Part shown: one piece after another, positions 40,619 to 50,095 of the stretch
How the letters are laid out: each line of letters starts with the position of its first letter
How positions within the stretch are numbered: the stretch's first letter is position 1
NCBI RefSeq assembly: GCF_001895045.1
Contig: NZ_BDAM01000007.1
Coordinates: 248,001-312,000, forward strand
Direction of reading: 5' to 3'
Origin: Rhodococcus coprophilus NBRC 100603
GTDB lineage: Bacteria; Actinomycetota; Actinomycetes; Mycobacteriales; Mycobacteriaceae
DNA: 64,000 bases
Position numbers and translations under genes: made by a program
Notes under the pieces: generated by a model
Told to the model about the DNA's origin: nothing
Seen by the model: the letters and a program-made list of their open reading frames with translations, nothing else
Databases searched by the model: none

Positions 40619-41839
40619 ATGGCACCGACGAAGGTGTGGATCGCCGGCGGCTACCAGAGCGACTTCGCCCGCAACGTCACCAAGGAGGGCTTCGACATCG
40701 GCGACCTCACCGCCGAGGTCGCGGTAGGCACGCTCGAGGATGCCGGAATTGCCGCGAGTGATGTCGACGTCGTCCACGTGGGCAATGCGTTCGGCCAGCT
40801 CTACACCGGGCAGGGCCACCTCGGGGCGATGCCGGCATCGATGATCCCCGAACTGTGGGAGGTACCGGCGAGCCGGCACGAGGGCGCATGCGCGTCGGGT
40901 TCCCTGGCGATCCTCGCCGCGATGTCCGACCTCGAATCGGGACGGTACGACGTTGCCCTCGTCGTCGGCGTCGAACTCGAGAAGACGGTGCCCGGCGACA
41001 TCGGCACCAACTACATGAGCCCGGCCGCATGGGTGGGCCACGAGGGTCAGGATGCAAAGTACATGTGGCCCTACATGTTCGATCGCATCGCCGATGAGTA
41101 CACGACGCGGTACGGGCTCGACCCGGCGCACCTGTGGGCCATCTCGGAGCTGAACATCCGCAATGCGCGCAGCAATCCCCGCGCGCAGACCCGCACGCGG
41201 ACGTATTCGCCCGCGTCGTTCACGGCGGACGACGACGCGAATCCGCTGGTGGAAGGAAACCTGCGCAAGATCGACTGCGGTCCCCTCACCGACGGGGGAG
41301 CAGGTGTGGTCCTCGTGAGCGACCGGTACATCGCGCGGCATCCGGACTTCGATTCGCAGCCCCGGTCCCGGATCCTCGGCTGGGGTCACCGCACCGTCGG
41401 ACTTTCGCTCGAGGACAAGCTTGCCCGCAGTTCGGGTGGCGGCCTGATGTTTCCGCACCTGGCGGGCACCATCGCCGACGCGTACGGGCGCGCCGGACTC
41501 GACGGTGTCGACGATCTGGACCTCATCGAAACGCACGACTGCTTCAGCATCAGCGAGTACGTCGCGATCGACCACTTCGGGCTCACGGCACCTGGTGAGA
41601 GCTGGCGCGCCGTGGAAGCAGGCGACCTGGGGATCGGTGGCCGGATGCCCGTGAATCCGAGCGGCGGCCTTCTCGGCGGAGGACACCCGGTGGGAGCCAC
41701 AGGCGTCCGCATGGCACTGGACGGCCATCGTCAGGTCACCGGGGCTGCCGGTGCCTATCAGGTCGAGGGCGCCCGGCGCGCCGCCACGTTCAACTTCGGT
41801 GGAAGCACCACCACTTCCGTTTCCCTCATCATCGGCTGA
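40619..41839 (+). CDS. SCP-x/acetyl-CoA acetyltransferase-like thiolase
   Basis: A 406-residue member of the sterol-carrier-protein-x group of thiolase-fold enzymes, similar to M. tuberculosis Rv1627c. The nucleophile Cys lies in HEGACASGSLAI, followed by ETHDCFSISEY and GGGHPVGATGVRM. Members cleave branched or sterol side-chain 3-ketoacyl-CoAs, or act as lipid-transfer partners. The carotenoid-oxygenase gene follows after 15 bases, so the two are co-transcribed and probably share a pathway. Confidence 0.88.
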   Translation: MAPTKVWIAGGYQSDFARNVTKEGFDIGDLTAEVAVGTLEDAGIAASDVDVVHVGNAFGQLYTGQGHLGAMPASMIPELWEVPASRHEGACASGSLAILAAMSDLESGRYDVALVVGVELEKTVPGDIGTNYMSPAAWVGHEGQDAKYMWPYMFDRIADEYTTRYGLDPAHLWAISELNIRNARSNPRAQTRTRTYSPASFTADDDANPLVEGNLRKIDCGPLTDGGAGVVLVSDRYIARHPDFDSQPRSRILGWGHRTVGLSLEDKLARSSGGGLMFPHLAGTIADAYGRAGLDGVDDLDLIETHDCFSISEYVAIDHFGLTAPGESWRAVEAGDLGIGGRMPVNPSGGLLGGGHPVGATGVRMALDGHRQVTGAAGAYQVEGARRAATFNFGGSTTTSVSLIIG

Positions 41840-41854
41840 GCCGAAGGAGCATCG

Positions 41855-43372
41855 ATGGACCTCGAAATTCTCGGCCGCGCATTGTCGACGCTGCCTGCCG
41901 ACGACGACCACCCGTACCGCACCGGTCCGTGGCGGCCCCAGACCACCGAGCACCGTGCCGACGACCTCGAGATCATCGGCGATCTGCCCACCGACCTCGA
42001 CGGCGTCTACATCAGGAACACCGAGAACCCGGTACACCCTGCGCAGCAGGGCCGCTACCACCCGTTCGACGGCGACGGCATGGTGCACGTCGTCGGATTC
42101 CGGGACGGGAAAGCGTTCTACCGCAACCGCTTCGTCAGGACCGACGGGTTCGTCGCCGAGCAGGAAGCCGGTCGCGCCCTGTGGGCGGGCATCGCCGAGA
42201 ATCCGGTGAAGTCGGAACGCACGGACGGCTGGGGTGCGCGCGGGAGGATGAAGGACGGTTCGAGCACGGACGTCACCGTGCACAATGGGGTGGCCCTCAC
42301 GAGTTTCTGGCAGTGCGGAGACCTCTACCGGGTCGACCCGATGTCTCTCGAAACACTCGGGAAAGCCGAGTGGGGCGGGGACTTTCCGTCGAACCTCGGA
42401 GTTTCGGCGCATCCCAAGGTCGATCACCGCACCGGTGAGATGCTCTTCTTCAATTACGGAACCGACGCACCGTACATGCACTACGGCGTCGTCGACTCGT
42501 CCGACAAGCTCGTCCACTACACCGATATCGAGTTGCCCGGTCCGCGGTTGCCCCACGACATGGCGTTCACAGAGAACTACTCCATCCTCAACGACTGCCC
42601 GCTCTTCTGGCTGCCGGAGGCCCTCGCGGCCGGCAAGTACGTCTCGCGCTTCCATCCCGATCTGCCGATGCGTCTCGGCGTCCTCCCACGGCGTGGCGGT
42701 GGAAACGAGATCATGTGGTTCGACGCCGCCCCCACCTACGTCCTGCACTGGACGAACGCCTACGAGGACGGCGAGGAGATCGTCCTGGAAGGGTTCCACC
42801 AGGAGACACCGGAGCCGGAGGACACCGGGGACGGATCGCTCTACCAGCGCATGTTCCGATTCCTGGCACTCGACAGGATGGGAACCCACCTGCATCGGTG
42901 GCGCCTGAACCTGCGCACCGGCGGTGTGACGGAAGAGCGCCTTTCCGAACGGATCACGGAATTCGGCATGATCAGTCCCGCGCACACGGGAGTGCCGCAC
43001 CGGTACACGTACGCGGCGACCGGGCTGCCCGGCTGGTTCCTGTTCGACGGCCTCGTCAAGCACGATTCGCTGACCGGCGTGGAGGAGCGTTACCCGCTGG
43101 GCGAAGGTGTGTTCGGAAGCGAAACGGTGATGGCGCCGCGGATCGGGTCGGCGGGAGAAGACGACGGGTACCTCGTCACCATGACCGTCGACATGAATCG
43201 CGACCTGTCCGAGTGCCTCGTCTTCGACGCACAACGCCTCGCCGACGGCCCGGTCACCCGGATCCGTCTACCGGAGCGAGTCAGCTCCGGTACGCACTCC
43301 ACGTGGGCGTCGGGTGCGGAGATCCCCGGGTGGCGAACCGCCGATCGTCCCGAGGACGCAGTGGGTCTCTGA
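41855..43372 (+). CDS. carotenoid-cleavage/lignostilbene dioxygenase family protein
   Basis: A 505-residue non-haem iron oxygenase of the RPE65/CCO family, which uses four His to hold Fe(II) and cleaves an interphenyl or polyene double bond. Candidate ligands sit in SAHPKVD, LPHDMAF, a His late in the middle third, and SGTHSTWA near the C-terminus. The N-terminal IRNTENPVHP and HPFDGDGMVH motifs are typical. A related mycobacterial enzyme is Rv0654. AAGGAG precedes the ATG. The substrate (apocarotenoid, stilbene or phenylpropanoid) is not evident. Confidence 0.88.
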   Translation: MDLEILGRALSTLPADDDHPYRTGPWRPQTTEHRADDLEIIGDLPTDLDGVYIRNTENPVHPAQQGRYHPFDGDGMVHVVGFRDGKAFYRNRFVRTDGFVAEQEAGRALWAGIAENPVKSERTDGWGARGRMKDGSSTDVTVHNGVALTSFWQCGDLYRVDPMSLETLGKAEWGGDFPSNLGVSAHPKVDHRTGEMLFFNYGTDAPYMHYGVVDSSDKLVHYTDIELPGPRLPHDMAFTENYSILNDCPLFWLPEALAAGKYVSRFHPDLPMRLGVLPRRGGGNEIMWFDAAPTYVLHWTNAYEDGEEIVLEGFHQETPEPEDTGDGSLYQRMFRFLALDRMGTHLHRWRLNLRTGGVTEERLSERITEFGMISPAHTGVPHRYTYAATGLPGWFLFDGLVKHDSLTGVEERYPLGEGVFGSETVMAPRIGSAGEDDGYLVTMTVDMNRDLSECLVFDAQRLADGPVTRIRLPERVSSGTHSTWASGAEIPGWRTADRPEDAVGL

Positions 43373-43424
43373 GTTACCGTCGTTTGCCGCTCGGGCAGGG
43401 GTCGAACGGTTTAGCGTTCTGGCC

Positions 43425-44186
43425 ATGAATGTTTCGCGGCGGGGTTCAGTGCTCATCGGAGCGGGTGCGTGCATCGCCGGGGTGGCCCTGGCAACGGCAC
43501 CGAGTGCGGCGGCCGACCCCGGCGGGCCCTGCATCCAGAACGCCGGCGGCATCGTTTCGGTGGACGGCGCAGATCCCGTCCCGGCGGTGTTCGGTTTCGA
43601 CGGCGCGCGCTTGCTCGGCGTCGAGGGCGGCACCGGCAATGCATGCATCACCAATGTGGGCCCCGGTGCGGTGAGCGTCAGTCACCCGGAGGGCCGGGTA
43701 CCTGGGCGTAACGATGTCTCGACGGCCTTCGTCGAGATGCGGGTCGACGGTGGGGTAGGGAACGTCGCGGTGACGAACGTCGGGACGGGCGCGGTGGCCG
43801 TGGACCGTCGCTCGGTCACGGAAGAACCCGTCGCGCCGGAACAGGTCCAACCGGAGCCTGGAATGCCGGAGATCTCGGTCGATGCCGGTACCGACGGTGT
43901 GTTCGTGACGAATGTGGGTACCGGCGTGGTGACCGTGACGGACGGAGATCCGGGGCCGTTGCCCCCGCCGATTCCTCCGGCGCCGGGCGCAGTCGTCACC
44001 GATCCGGTCACGGGAAATGTGTACGTCACCAACCTGTTCGGCCCCGACATCACCGTCGTCGATCCCCCGGCCGGGACGGGGCAGAGTGTCGTGGACCGAT
44101 CGGTGCCGGGCACCACCGTGGACTACGGCACCGGCAACGTCTTCGTCACCAATATCGGAGGGGGTCGCGTCACCGTCGTCCGGTGA
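43425..44186 (+). CDS. secreted repeat protein with five VTN-type repeats
   Basis: A 253-residue protein with a signal peptide (about residues 1-31, cleaved near AAADP). The mature chain carries five diverged repeats of a short strand-turn-strand unit: GNACITNVGPGAVSV, GNVAVTNVGTGAVAV, DGVFVTNVGTGVVTV, GNVYVTNLFGPDITV and GNVFVTNIGGGRVTV. Linkers are Pro-rich. The units resemble single blades of YVTN-type propellers or a beta-solenoid, but there are too few for a full propeller. No family is recognised. It lies upstream of the cutinase gene on the same strand. Confidence 0.75.
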   Translation: MNVSRRGSVLIGAGACIAGVALATAPSAAADPGGPCIQNAGGIVSVDGADPVPAVFGFDGARLLGVEGGTGNACITNVGPGAVSVSHPEGRVPGRNDVSTAFVEMRVDGGVGNVAVTNVGTGAVAVDRRSVTEEPVAPEQVQPEPGMPEISVDAGTDGVFVTNVGTGVVTVTDGDPGPLPPPIPPAPGAVVTDPVTGNVYVTNLFGPDITVVDPPAGTGQSVVDRSVPGTTVDYGTGNVFVTNIGGGRVTVVR

Positions 44187-44307
44187 CAGGTGCTGCCGGT
44201 CCGATCGCTGCACGACGCCGAAAGATCACGTCGGCTTCACGAGTATGTCATTCTCATGATCAAGAGTGGGGCAACGGCACGGGTACGACGGCAGCGGGGG
44301 CGGGTCG

Positions 44308-45219
44308 ATGGGGATCAAGAAGTGGTGGGCGGCGGCAGTCACCGTCGTCGCGGCATGTGCGGCTGTCGTCGTGACAGCGCCTGCGGCACCGGCGAATCCG
44401 TCCGGATGTCCGACACTCCATGTGGTCGCGGTTCCGGGCACGTGGGAAACCTCGAGTACTCCCGAACCCGGGCGTGGCAACGGCATGCTCGCCCAGGTCA
44501 CGAGCGGCCTGCCCGCCGGGACGCGGGTGGATTATGTGCGGTACCCCGCGACCGCGTTTCCCTGGGAGGGCGACGTGTACGCGGCCTCGCGCAATCGCGC
44601 GGTCGACAACGCACGAGACATCATCGCCGGCACCGCCGCACGATGCCCGCTGACGAACTTCGCCCTCGTCGGATACAGCCAAGGTGCCGATGCCGCGGGC
44701 GATCTCGCCGCCGCCATCGGTACCGGACTCGATGTGGTCGGTCCGCACCGGCTCGTCGCGGTGGGATTGCTGTCGGATCCGCGGCGCTCGGAACTCGATC
44801 CGCTTGTCGGAGCTCCGGTGGCGGGCAACGGCGCCGGTGGTGCGCGCGCAGGCGGGTTCGGGCTCGTGTCACCGAACGTGCGCACGATCTGTGCGGTGGG
44901 AGATCTCTACTGTTCGACGCCCCCCGACGATTTCGTGACGCGTGCGGCGGGCTTCCTGGCGATGTCGGCGGGCAGTCCGCCCGAGCAACTCGAGAACTAC
45001 CGGGACGAGGCCGCGCTGCTCTACGCCGAGATCATGACCGCGGGAGGCCTCCCCATGTTGCAGCTACAGATCGCGCCCGACGCCAACGGGCGCCGGGAAG
45101 CGCAGATCCGCGCATTCTACGAATCACAAGTCCACCAGGACTATTCGAACTATTTCGTCGACGATCGGGGCACCACCGCCACGCGGTGGCTTCGGGACTG
45201 GATCGCGTCCAAGGGCTGA
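44308..45219 (+). CDS. cutinase family serine hydrolase, secreted
   Basis: A 303-residue exported alpha/beta hydrolase. The signal peptide (about residues 1-30) ends near APANP. The nucleophile lies in VGYSQGADAAGD. Cys pairs in SGCPTLH and ARCPLTN match the conserved cutinase disulphide, with another pair in ICAVGDLYC next to the catalytic Asp. Mycolata cutinase-like proteins hydrolyse esters and phospholipids at the cell surface. The ATG at 44308 begins the basic leader; codons upstream are Gly-rich and unlikely. Confidence 0.9.
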   Translation: MGIKKWWAAAVTVVAACAAVVVTAPAAPANPSGCPTLHVVAVPGTWETSSTPEPGRGNGMLAQVTSGLPAGTRVDYVRYPATAFPWEGDVYAASRNRAVDNARDIIAGTAARCPLTNFALVGYSQGADAAGDLAAAIGTGLDVVGPHRLVAVGLLSDPRRSELDPLVGAPVAGNGAGGARAGGFGLVSPNVRTICAVGDLYCSTPPDDFVTRAAGFLAMSAGSPPEQLENYRDEAALLYAEIMTAGGLPMLQLQIAPDANGRREAQIRAFYESQVHQDYSNYFVDDRGTTATRWLRDWIASKG

Positions 45220-45242
45220 GCGGTCGGCTTTCCGGCCCGAGA

Positions 45243-45884
45243 TCAGTACAGGTACTCGCGATACAGTTCGCCCTTGCCGGGCTCGGCGTCGGCAGGTACT
45301 TCGATGGAGACGAGTTCGGCGTGCATGTCGCGCATGCTCGGGACGAGCCGGCGGGCAGGGTAGGCCGACGAGTCCCAGAGCTTTGCACGTAGCAGTGCGC
45401 GGGCACAGTGCAGGAACACTTCGTCGATCCTGACGATCACCGCGAGCTGGGCCGGCTTCCCGTGCAACGACAGCTTCTCGAGGAGTTCGGCGTCGGTGGA
45501 AAGGGTGGCCCGGCCGTTCACCCGGAGGACCTCTTCGTCCCCGGGAACGAAGAACAACAAGCCGACGTGAGGGTTCTCCAGGATGTTGCGGTAGGAATCG
45601 GCTCGCCTGTTGCCCGGGCGGTCGGGCAGGACGATGGTGTGATCGTCCAGGACCAGAACCGAAGATGTGATGTCGCCACGCGGTGAGCAGTCGCAGTTAC
45701 CCGCGGCATCGGCCGTCGCGAGAGTGAAGAAGCGGGCGAGGGACAGGAAGTCCCGGATGAGCGGCGTCAGATGAGGACGGGCTTTATCGACGATCGCCGG
45801 ATGCGGTATCCCGAGGACCGCTTCGAGTTCTTCCTTCGTTCCGATCCCGTTCTGCACGAGTTCGTCGATTCTGTCCACATCCAT
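45243..45884 (-). CDS. pyridoxamine 5'-phosphate oxidase-family FMN-binding protein (MSMEG_1061-like)
   Basis: A 213-residue split-barrel flavoprotein. The flavin-binding region includes FTLATADAAGNCDCSPRGD and DRPGNRRADSYRNIL, followed by VGLLFFVPG and RVNGRATLS. It matches the group exemplified by MSMEG_1061/DR_2398, whose function is unknown. The start has a GGAGG nine bases upstream. It is convergent with the cutinase gene. Confidence 0.87.
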   Translation of the reverse strand: MDVDRIDELVQNGIGTKEELEAVLGIPHPAIVDKARPHLTPLIRDFLSLARFFTLATADAAGNCDCSPRGDITSSVLVLDDHTIVLPDRPGNRRADSYRNILENPHVGLLFFVPGDEEVLRVNGRATLSTDAELLEKLSLHGKPAQLAVIVRIDEVFLHCARALLRAKLWDSSAYPARRLVPSMRDMHAELVSIEVPADAEPGKGELYREYLY

Positions 45885-46026
45885 CCGGTGCCACCTCCGG
45901 CGGTGACCGTACCAACCGCGCTCGCGGCGACCGCAACCGGAACGAGCCGGTCAGCGATGCCATCGGTGCGGCCGGGCCTGGAGACGCGCGGTACCGGGCA
46001 GTAGCCGGTCGCCGGGCAGCCCCGAT

Positions 46027-46635
46027 TCACACCCGGAGGGTGTCCCTCACGTGACCGGTCTCGTTGACCGACGCGACACGACGCGCACCGCTGCGAGATA
46101 CCAGGATGCGAGTCACCGACGTGTACTCGATGGGAAACGTGAGAGGTCGGGGAAGATCGAGCAGGTGCTCAAGCACCACATTGATCACTCCGCCGTGCAC
46201 GAAGACCGCCGCGGTGTCGGGATGCTCGCACGACGCCACGACGTGGTCGAGCCCTCGGAGCACCCGGGTGCGGAAGAGTTCCGCGTCGACGAATTCCGGC
46301 AGCAGGCCGGCACGGATGCGCTCGTAGGCGTCGGACGCGGCGGTCTTCGCCGTCTCGATGGTGAAGTAGTGGTCGAGTCCGTAGTCGTACTCGGCGAGAT
46401 CCTCCACCTCTTCGACCGCCAGCCGACGCGCCGCCGCGACCGGTTCGGCGGTCTGCGCCGCGCGTCGTTGCGGGCTCGAGAACAGCCGGGTGATCCGGTA
46501 CGGGGCGAGTGCGTCCGGCAGGCGGTCGGCTTGCCGGCGCCCACCGTCCGTCAGCGGGGGGTCGACCGGAAGGCCGGACCCCGAGCGCGCGTTGTCGGGC
46601 TCTGCGTGGCGGATCAGGAGTAGCTGCACGACCAC
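46027..46635 (-). CDS. histidine phosphatase (phosphoglycerate mutase-like) family protein
   Basis: A 202-residue phosphatase-fold protein. The catalytic RHAEP motif is at residues 9-13, with the phosphate pocket completed by SSPQRRAAQTAE and VFVHGGVINVV. The substrate is unknown. The chosen start is GTG at 46635; a second GTG two codons later is equally possible and no strong ribosome site is seen. It is followed by the PPOX-type gene on the same strand. Confidence 0.88.
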   Translation of the reverse strand: MVVQLLLIRHAEPDNARSGSGLPVDPPLTDGGRRQADRLPDALAPYRITRLFSSPQRRAAQTAEPVAAARRLAVEEVEDLAEYDYGLDHYFTIETAKTAASDAYERIRAGLLPEFVDAELFRTRVLRGLDHVVASCEHPDTAAVFVHGGVINVVLEHLLDLPRPLTFPIEYTSVTRILVSRSGARRVASVNETGHVRDTLRV

Positions 46636-46673
46636 ACGATGCCAGGTACAGCCGTTTCACGTGAAACCGCCTG

Positions 46674-49600
46674 TCAGGACCGCCGCGGCTTGGCGAACGG
46701 GAAGGCGAGCGACTCGTGGATGCTGCCACCCAGCACGAGCATCACGATCCGGTCGACACCCATACCGAGTCCGCCGGTCGGCGGCATCGCGTATTCGAGG
46801 GCTTCCAGAAAGTCCTCGTCGAGTTCCATCGCCTCTTCGTCACCACCGGCCGCGAGCAAGGACTGCCTGGTGAGCCGGGCCCGCTGCTCGACCGGGTCGG
46901 TGAGTTCGCTGTAGGCCGTGCCGAGTTCGACTCCCCAGGCCACGAGGTCCCACTTGGCGGCCACACCCGGTTTCCGCGGGTGGGGGCGCGTCAGGGGCGA
47001 CACCGATGCCGGGAAGTCGGTATAGAACGTCGGGAACTCGGTGCGCGCTTCCACGAGGTGCTCGTACATCTCCTGGGCGGTCGCTCCCGCGTCCCAGGAC
47101 GGGTTGTAGGCGATGCGGTGTTCGTCGCAGAGACGCCGCAGGACGTCGACGGGTGTCTGTGCGTCGACGAACGTGCCGAGAGCTTCGGAGAGGGCGTCGT
47201 GGAACGTTTTGACAGGCCACTCTCCCGAGATGTCGACCTCGGCCGGTGTGCCGTCCGGCCCTGGGCGAACGACGATTTCGCGTCCGTGGGCCGCGCTCGC
47301 CGCGGCCTGGATCAGCTCCCGGGCCACGACCCGCATCTTCTCGTAGTCGCTGTGCGCCTCGTAGGCCTCGAGGATCGTGAACTCGGGATTGTGCTTGAAG
47401 TCCGCCCCTTCGTTGCGGAACACGCGTCCGATCTCGAACACTTTCGTCATGCCCGCCACGCAGAGTCGCTTGAGGTAGAGCTCGGGAGCGATGCGGAGGT
47501 AGAGGTCGGTGTCGTAGGCGTTGATATGGGTGACGAACGGTGCCGCGTTGGCACCACCGTGCACCGCCTGCAGGATGGGCGTCTCGACCTCGAGGTACCC
47601 GCGAGCCTCGAGCTCTTCGCGCAACGACCTTACGATCGCACTGCGTGCGGAGAGGTGTTCGCGCGCACGCATGTCGATCGCGAGATCGAGATACCGTTGC
47701 CGCACTTTGGTTTCGGGGTCGACGAGCCCGCGCCACTTGTCGGGCAGCGGGTGCAGGCACTTGCCGTCGATCCGCCACGATTCGGCCAGTACCGAGATCT
47801 CTCCGCTGTGGCTGCGTCCCATCCGGCCGGTCACTTCCACGAGGTCACCGAGGTCGAACAGGAAGCGCTGCCCGTCGACGCGCCTGCTGTCGACGAGGAT
47901 CTGGATGTCGCCCGACCAGTCCCGCAGAACCGCGAACAGCACATCTCCGAAATCCCGGATGAGCATCAACCGCCCGGCGACGACGACGGATGTGCCGCCG
48001 CGGGCGGCATGGGCTTCGGCTGCCGTGTGCGTCGGGGCGATCGCGACGGGGTACGGGTCCACCCCGTGCTCGATGATGCGTTCGAGCGTCGCCCGGCGCA
48101 CGCGGTCCTGTTCGTGCCCCTTCGCGGCGCGGTCGTCGGCCGGCTCGGCTTGGGGCGCTGTGTCGGGCGCACTTCCGTCGTCGTGCAGTGCTTCTCCGGA
48201 GTCCACGCCGTGCGGGAACGCCGAATGGGTGCCGGTGTGCCTGCGTTTGGTACGACGGCCGAAGCTGGGAAGGGTGAGGAATCCTTCGGCGACCGCCGCG
48301 GCGAGCGCCACCCGAGGAATCTCTCTGGTCTCGCGGAAGCACAGGTACCGAGGTATCCACTCGGGCCGGTATTTCACGTTGGATCGGTAGAGGGCCTCGA
48401 GTTGCCACCACCGCGAGAAGAACAGCAGGATCGAGCGCCACAGCCGCATGATCGGCCCGGCGCCGAGTCGCGCCCCTTCCTCGAATGCCGATCGGAACAC
48501 CGCGAAGTTCAACGAGATCCGGCGTATTCCGAATTCGTCCGAACGCGAACACAATTCGGACACCATCATTTCGACCACGCCGTTGGGGGCGTGCGGGTCG
48601 CGTCGCATGAGGTCGAGCGAGACCCCGTCGGAACCCCAGGGCACCAATGACAGCATCGCGACGACCGATCCGTCGACGAGTGCCTCGACGAGCAGGCAGT
48701 CGCCGTCGAGCGGATCGCCGAGACGTCCGAGGGCCATCGAGAATCCACGCTCGGTTTCGGTGTCGCGCCATGCGTCGGCGCGGCCTGCTGCCGCGGACAG
48801 CTCGATCGGTGACAGGTCGCGGTGCCGTGTCATCCGCACCGTCACACCGTTTTTGCGTGCTCGGTTGACGGCTTGACGGACCGGCCGCATATCTCGTCCG
48901 GCGAGTGTGAAGCTGTCCGTGGACAACACGGCCTCGTCGCCGAGTTCCAAAACGGTCAGCCCCGCACGGTGATACGCCGTTGCTCCTCCTTCACTCGCAC
49001 CGAGTACGGCGGGAGTCCAGCCGTAGGCACGCGCAAGGTCGAGCCATTCGTCGATCGCGTGAGGCCACGCTTCCGGATCTCCGACGGGATCACCGCTCGC
49101 CAGACACACCCCGAGTTCGACGCGGTACGTCACCGCGGCCTTGCCGCTCGGCGCGAACTCGACCGCCTTGTCGCGCCGGGTAGCGAAGTAGCCGAGCGAG
49201 TCGTCGCTGTGGGAGAGCAGGCCCCGGATCGCGGATTCGTCGGTCCCGGTGAGTGCGTTGGCGGATCGCTGCGACCGGAACAACACCACGAGGGCGGCGA
49301 GCAGGGCCAACGCGCCGAACAGACCCAGGACGGTGTTGACGAATCCGTGTGGCCGGCCGGTGAACTGATCGTTGTCGATGAAACCGAAAGCGACGACGCG
49401 ATTCAAAGCCCAGAGGAAGCGGTCGGCGGGCGGGAGGGTACCGGGAAAGAGTTCGACGAGGCCCCACCCGGCGAGCGTGCCGGCGGCCAGTCCCGCGAGG
49501 AGGACGGCGCCGGAAGTCCACACCGCACCCCGTCGTACCCGGGTGTAGAACTCGGGGTAGGCGAGAAGCAGTACCGCCACGGCTGCGAGATGCACAACCA

Positions 49601-50009
49601 TTGCCACGAGGTGGGCTGCGTCGCGGTCGACGACGGCCGTGACGAGATTGGTGATCGTGAATCCGCCCAGGTAGATCGTGAGGATCCACCAGGCGATACG
49701 TTTGCGTCCCGCAACGGCTCCGGCGAGCAGACCGATGACCAGCGCGAGCGAGACGCTGGTGTCGGGAGCGTCGAAGTAGTACTCGTCGATGTACTCCCGC
49801 GGAGTGCGGATCAGGAACCGGAGGGTGGGGGAGATCGACCACAAGGCCATCGCGGCCGCGTACACGCCGAGGACGAGACCGGCGATGTGCGGAACGGCGG
49901 TGAGGTGGCTGCTCACGCGTGCCGACAGCGAACGATGGGGCTCCTGGGGGCGCCGCACCTCGGTCGCGGAGGGCGACGGCGAGGGCGGCGCGGTGGGATC
50001 CGCAGACAT
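46674..50009 (-). CDS. lysX: bifunctional lysylphosphatidylglycerol synthetase/lysyl-tRNA synthetase LysX
   Basis: A 1111-residue membrane protein that charges tRNA with lysine and transfers it to phosphatidylglycerol, giving cationic lipid and resistance to cationic peptides. About seven N-terminal helices (residues ~30-250) lead to a DUF2156 aminoacyltransferase domain (~265-570). A linker joins this to a full class II LysRS: OB-fold near [14 protein letters not shown] and catalytic motifs such as [11 protein letters not shown] and [11 protein letters not shown]. This architecture is typical of mycobacterial LysX. Confidence 0.96.
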   Translation of the reverse strand: MSADPTAPPSPSPSATEVRRPQEPHRSLSARVSSHLTAVPHIAGLVLGVYAAAMALWSISPTLRFLIRTPREYIDEYYFDAPDTSVSLALVIGLLAGAVAGRKRIAWWILTIYLGGFTITNLVTAVVDRDAAHLVAMVVHLAAVAVLLLAYPEFYTRVRRGAVWTSGAVLLAGLAAGTLAGWGLVELFPGTLPPADRFLWALNRVVAFGFIDNDQFTGRPHGFVNTVLGLFGALALLAALVVLFRSQRSANALTGTDESAIRGLLSHSDDSLGYFATRRDKAVEFAPSGKAAVTYRVELGVCLASGDPVGDPEAWPHAIDEWLDLARAYGWTPAVLGASEGGATAYHRAGLTVLELGDEAVLSTDSFTLAGRDMRPVRQAVNRARKNGVTVRMTRHRDLSPIELSAAAGRADAWRDTETERGFSMALGRLGDPLDGDCLLVEALVDGSVVAMLSLVPWGSDGVSLDLMRRDPHAPNGVVEMMVSELCSRSDEFGIRRISLNFAVFRSAFEEGARLGAGPIMRLWRSILLFFSRWWQLEALYRSNVKYRPEWIPRYLCFRETREIPRVALAAAVAEGFLTLPSFGRRTKRRHTGTHSAFPHGVDSGEALHDDGSAPDTAPQAEPADDRAAKGHEQDRVRRATLERIIEHGVDPYPVAIAPTHTAAEAHAARGGTSVVVAGRLMLIRDFGDVLFAVLRDWSGDIQILVDSRRVDGQRFLFDLGDLVEVTGRMGRSHSGEISVLAESWRIDGKCLHPLPDKWRGLVDPETKVRQRYLDLAIDMRAREHLSARSAIVRSLREELEARGYLEVETPILQAVHGGANAAPFVTHINAYDTDLYLRIAPELYLKRLCVAGMTKVFEIGRVFRNEGADFKHNPEFTILEAYEAHSDYEKMRVVARELIQAAASAAHGREIVVRPGPDGTPAEVDISGEWPVKTFHDALSEALGTFVDAQTPVDVLRRLCDEHRIAYNPSWDAGATAQEMYEHLVEARTEFPTFYTDFPASVSPLTRPHPRKPGVAAKWDLVAWGVELGTAYSELTDPVEQRARLTRQSLLAAGGDEEAMELDEDFLEALEYAMPPTGGLGMGVDRIVMLVLGGSIHESLAFPFAKPRRS

Positions 50010-50095
50010 GCACCGACCGTAACGCTACGGTGCGGGAACGTCGGCGGAACCCCTCCAAGTGACCGAACAGAGGTGCGGCCACTTGGAGTGCATCC

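Noticed and set aside
40529-43234. 900-codon open frame on the minus strand across the SCP-x-like and oxygenase genes
   Set aside because: Composition is a shadow of the two plus-strand genes, which have clear motifs and ribosome sites.
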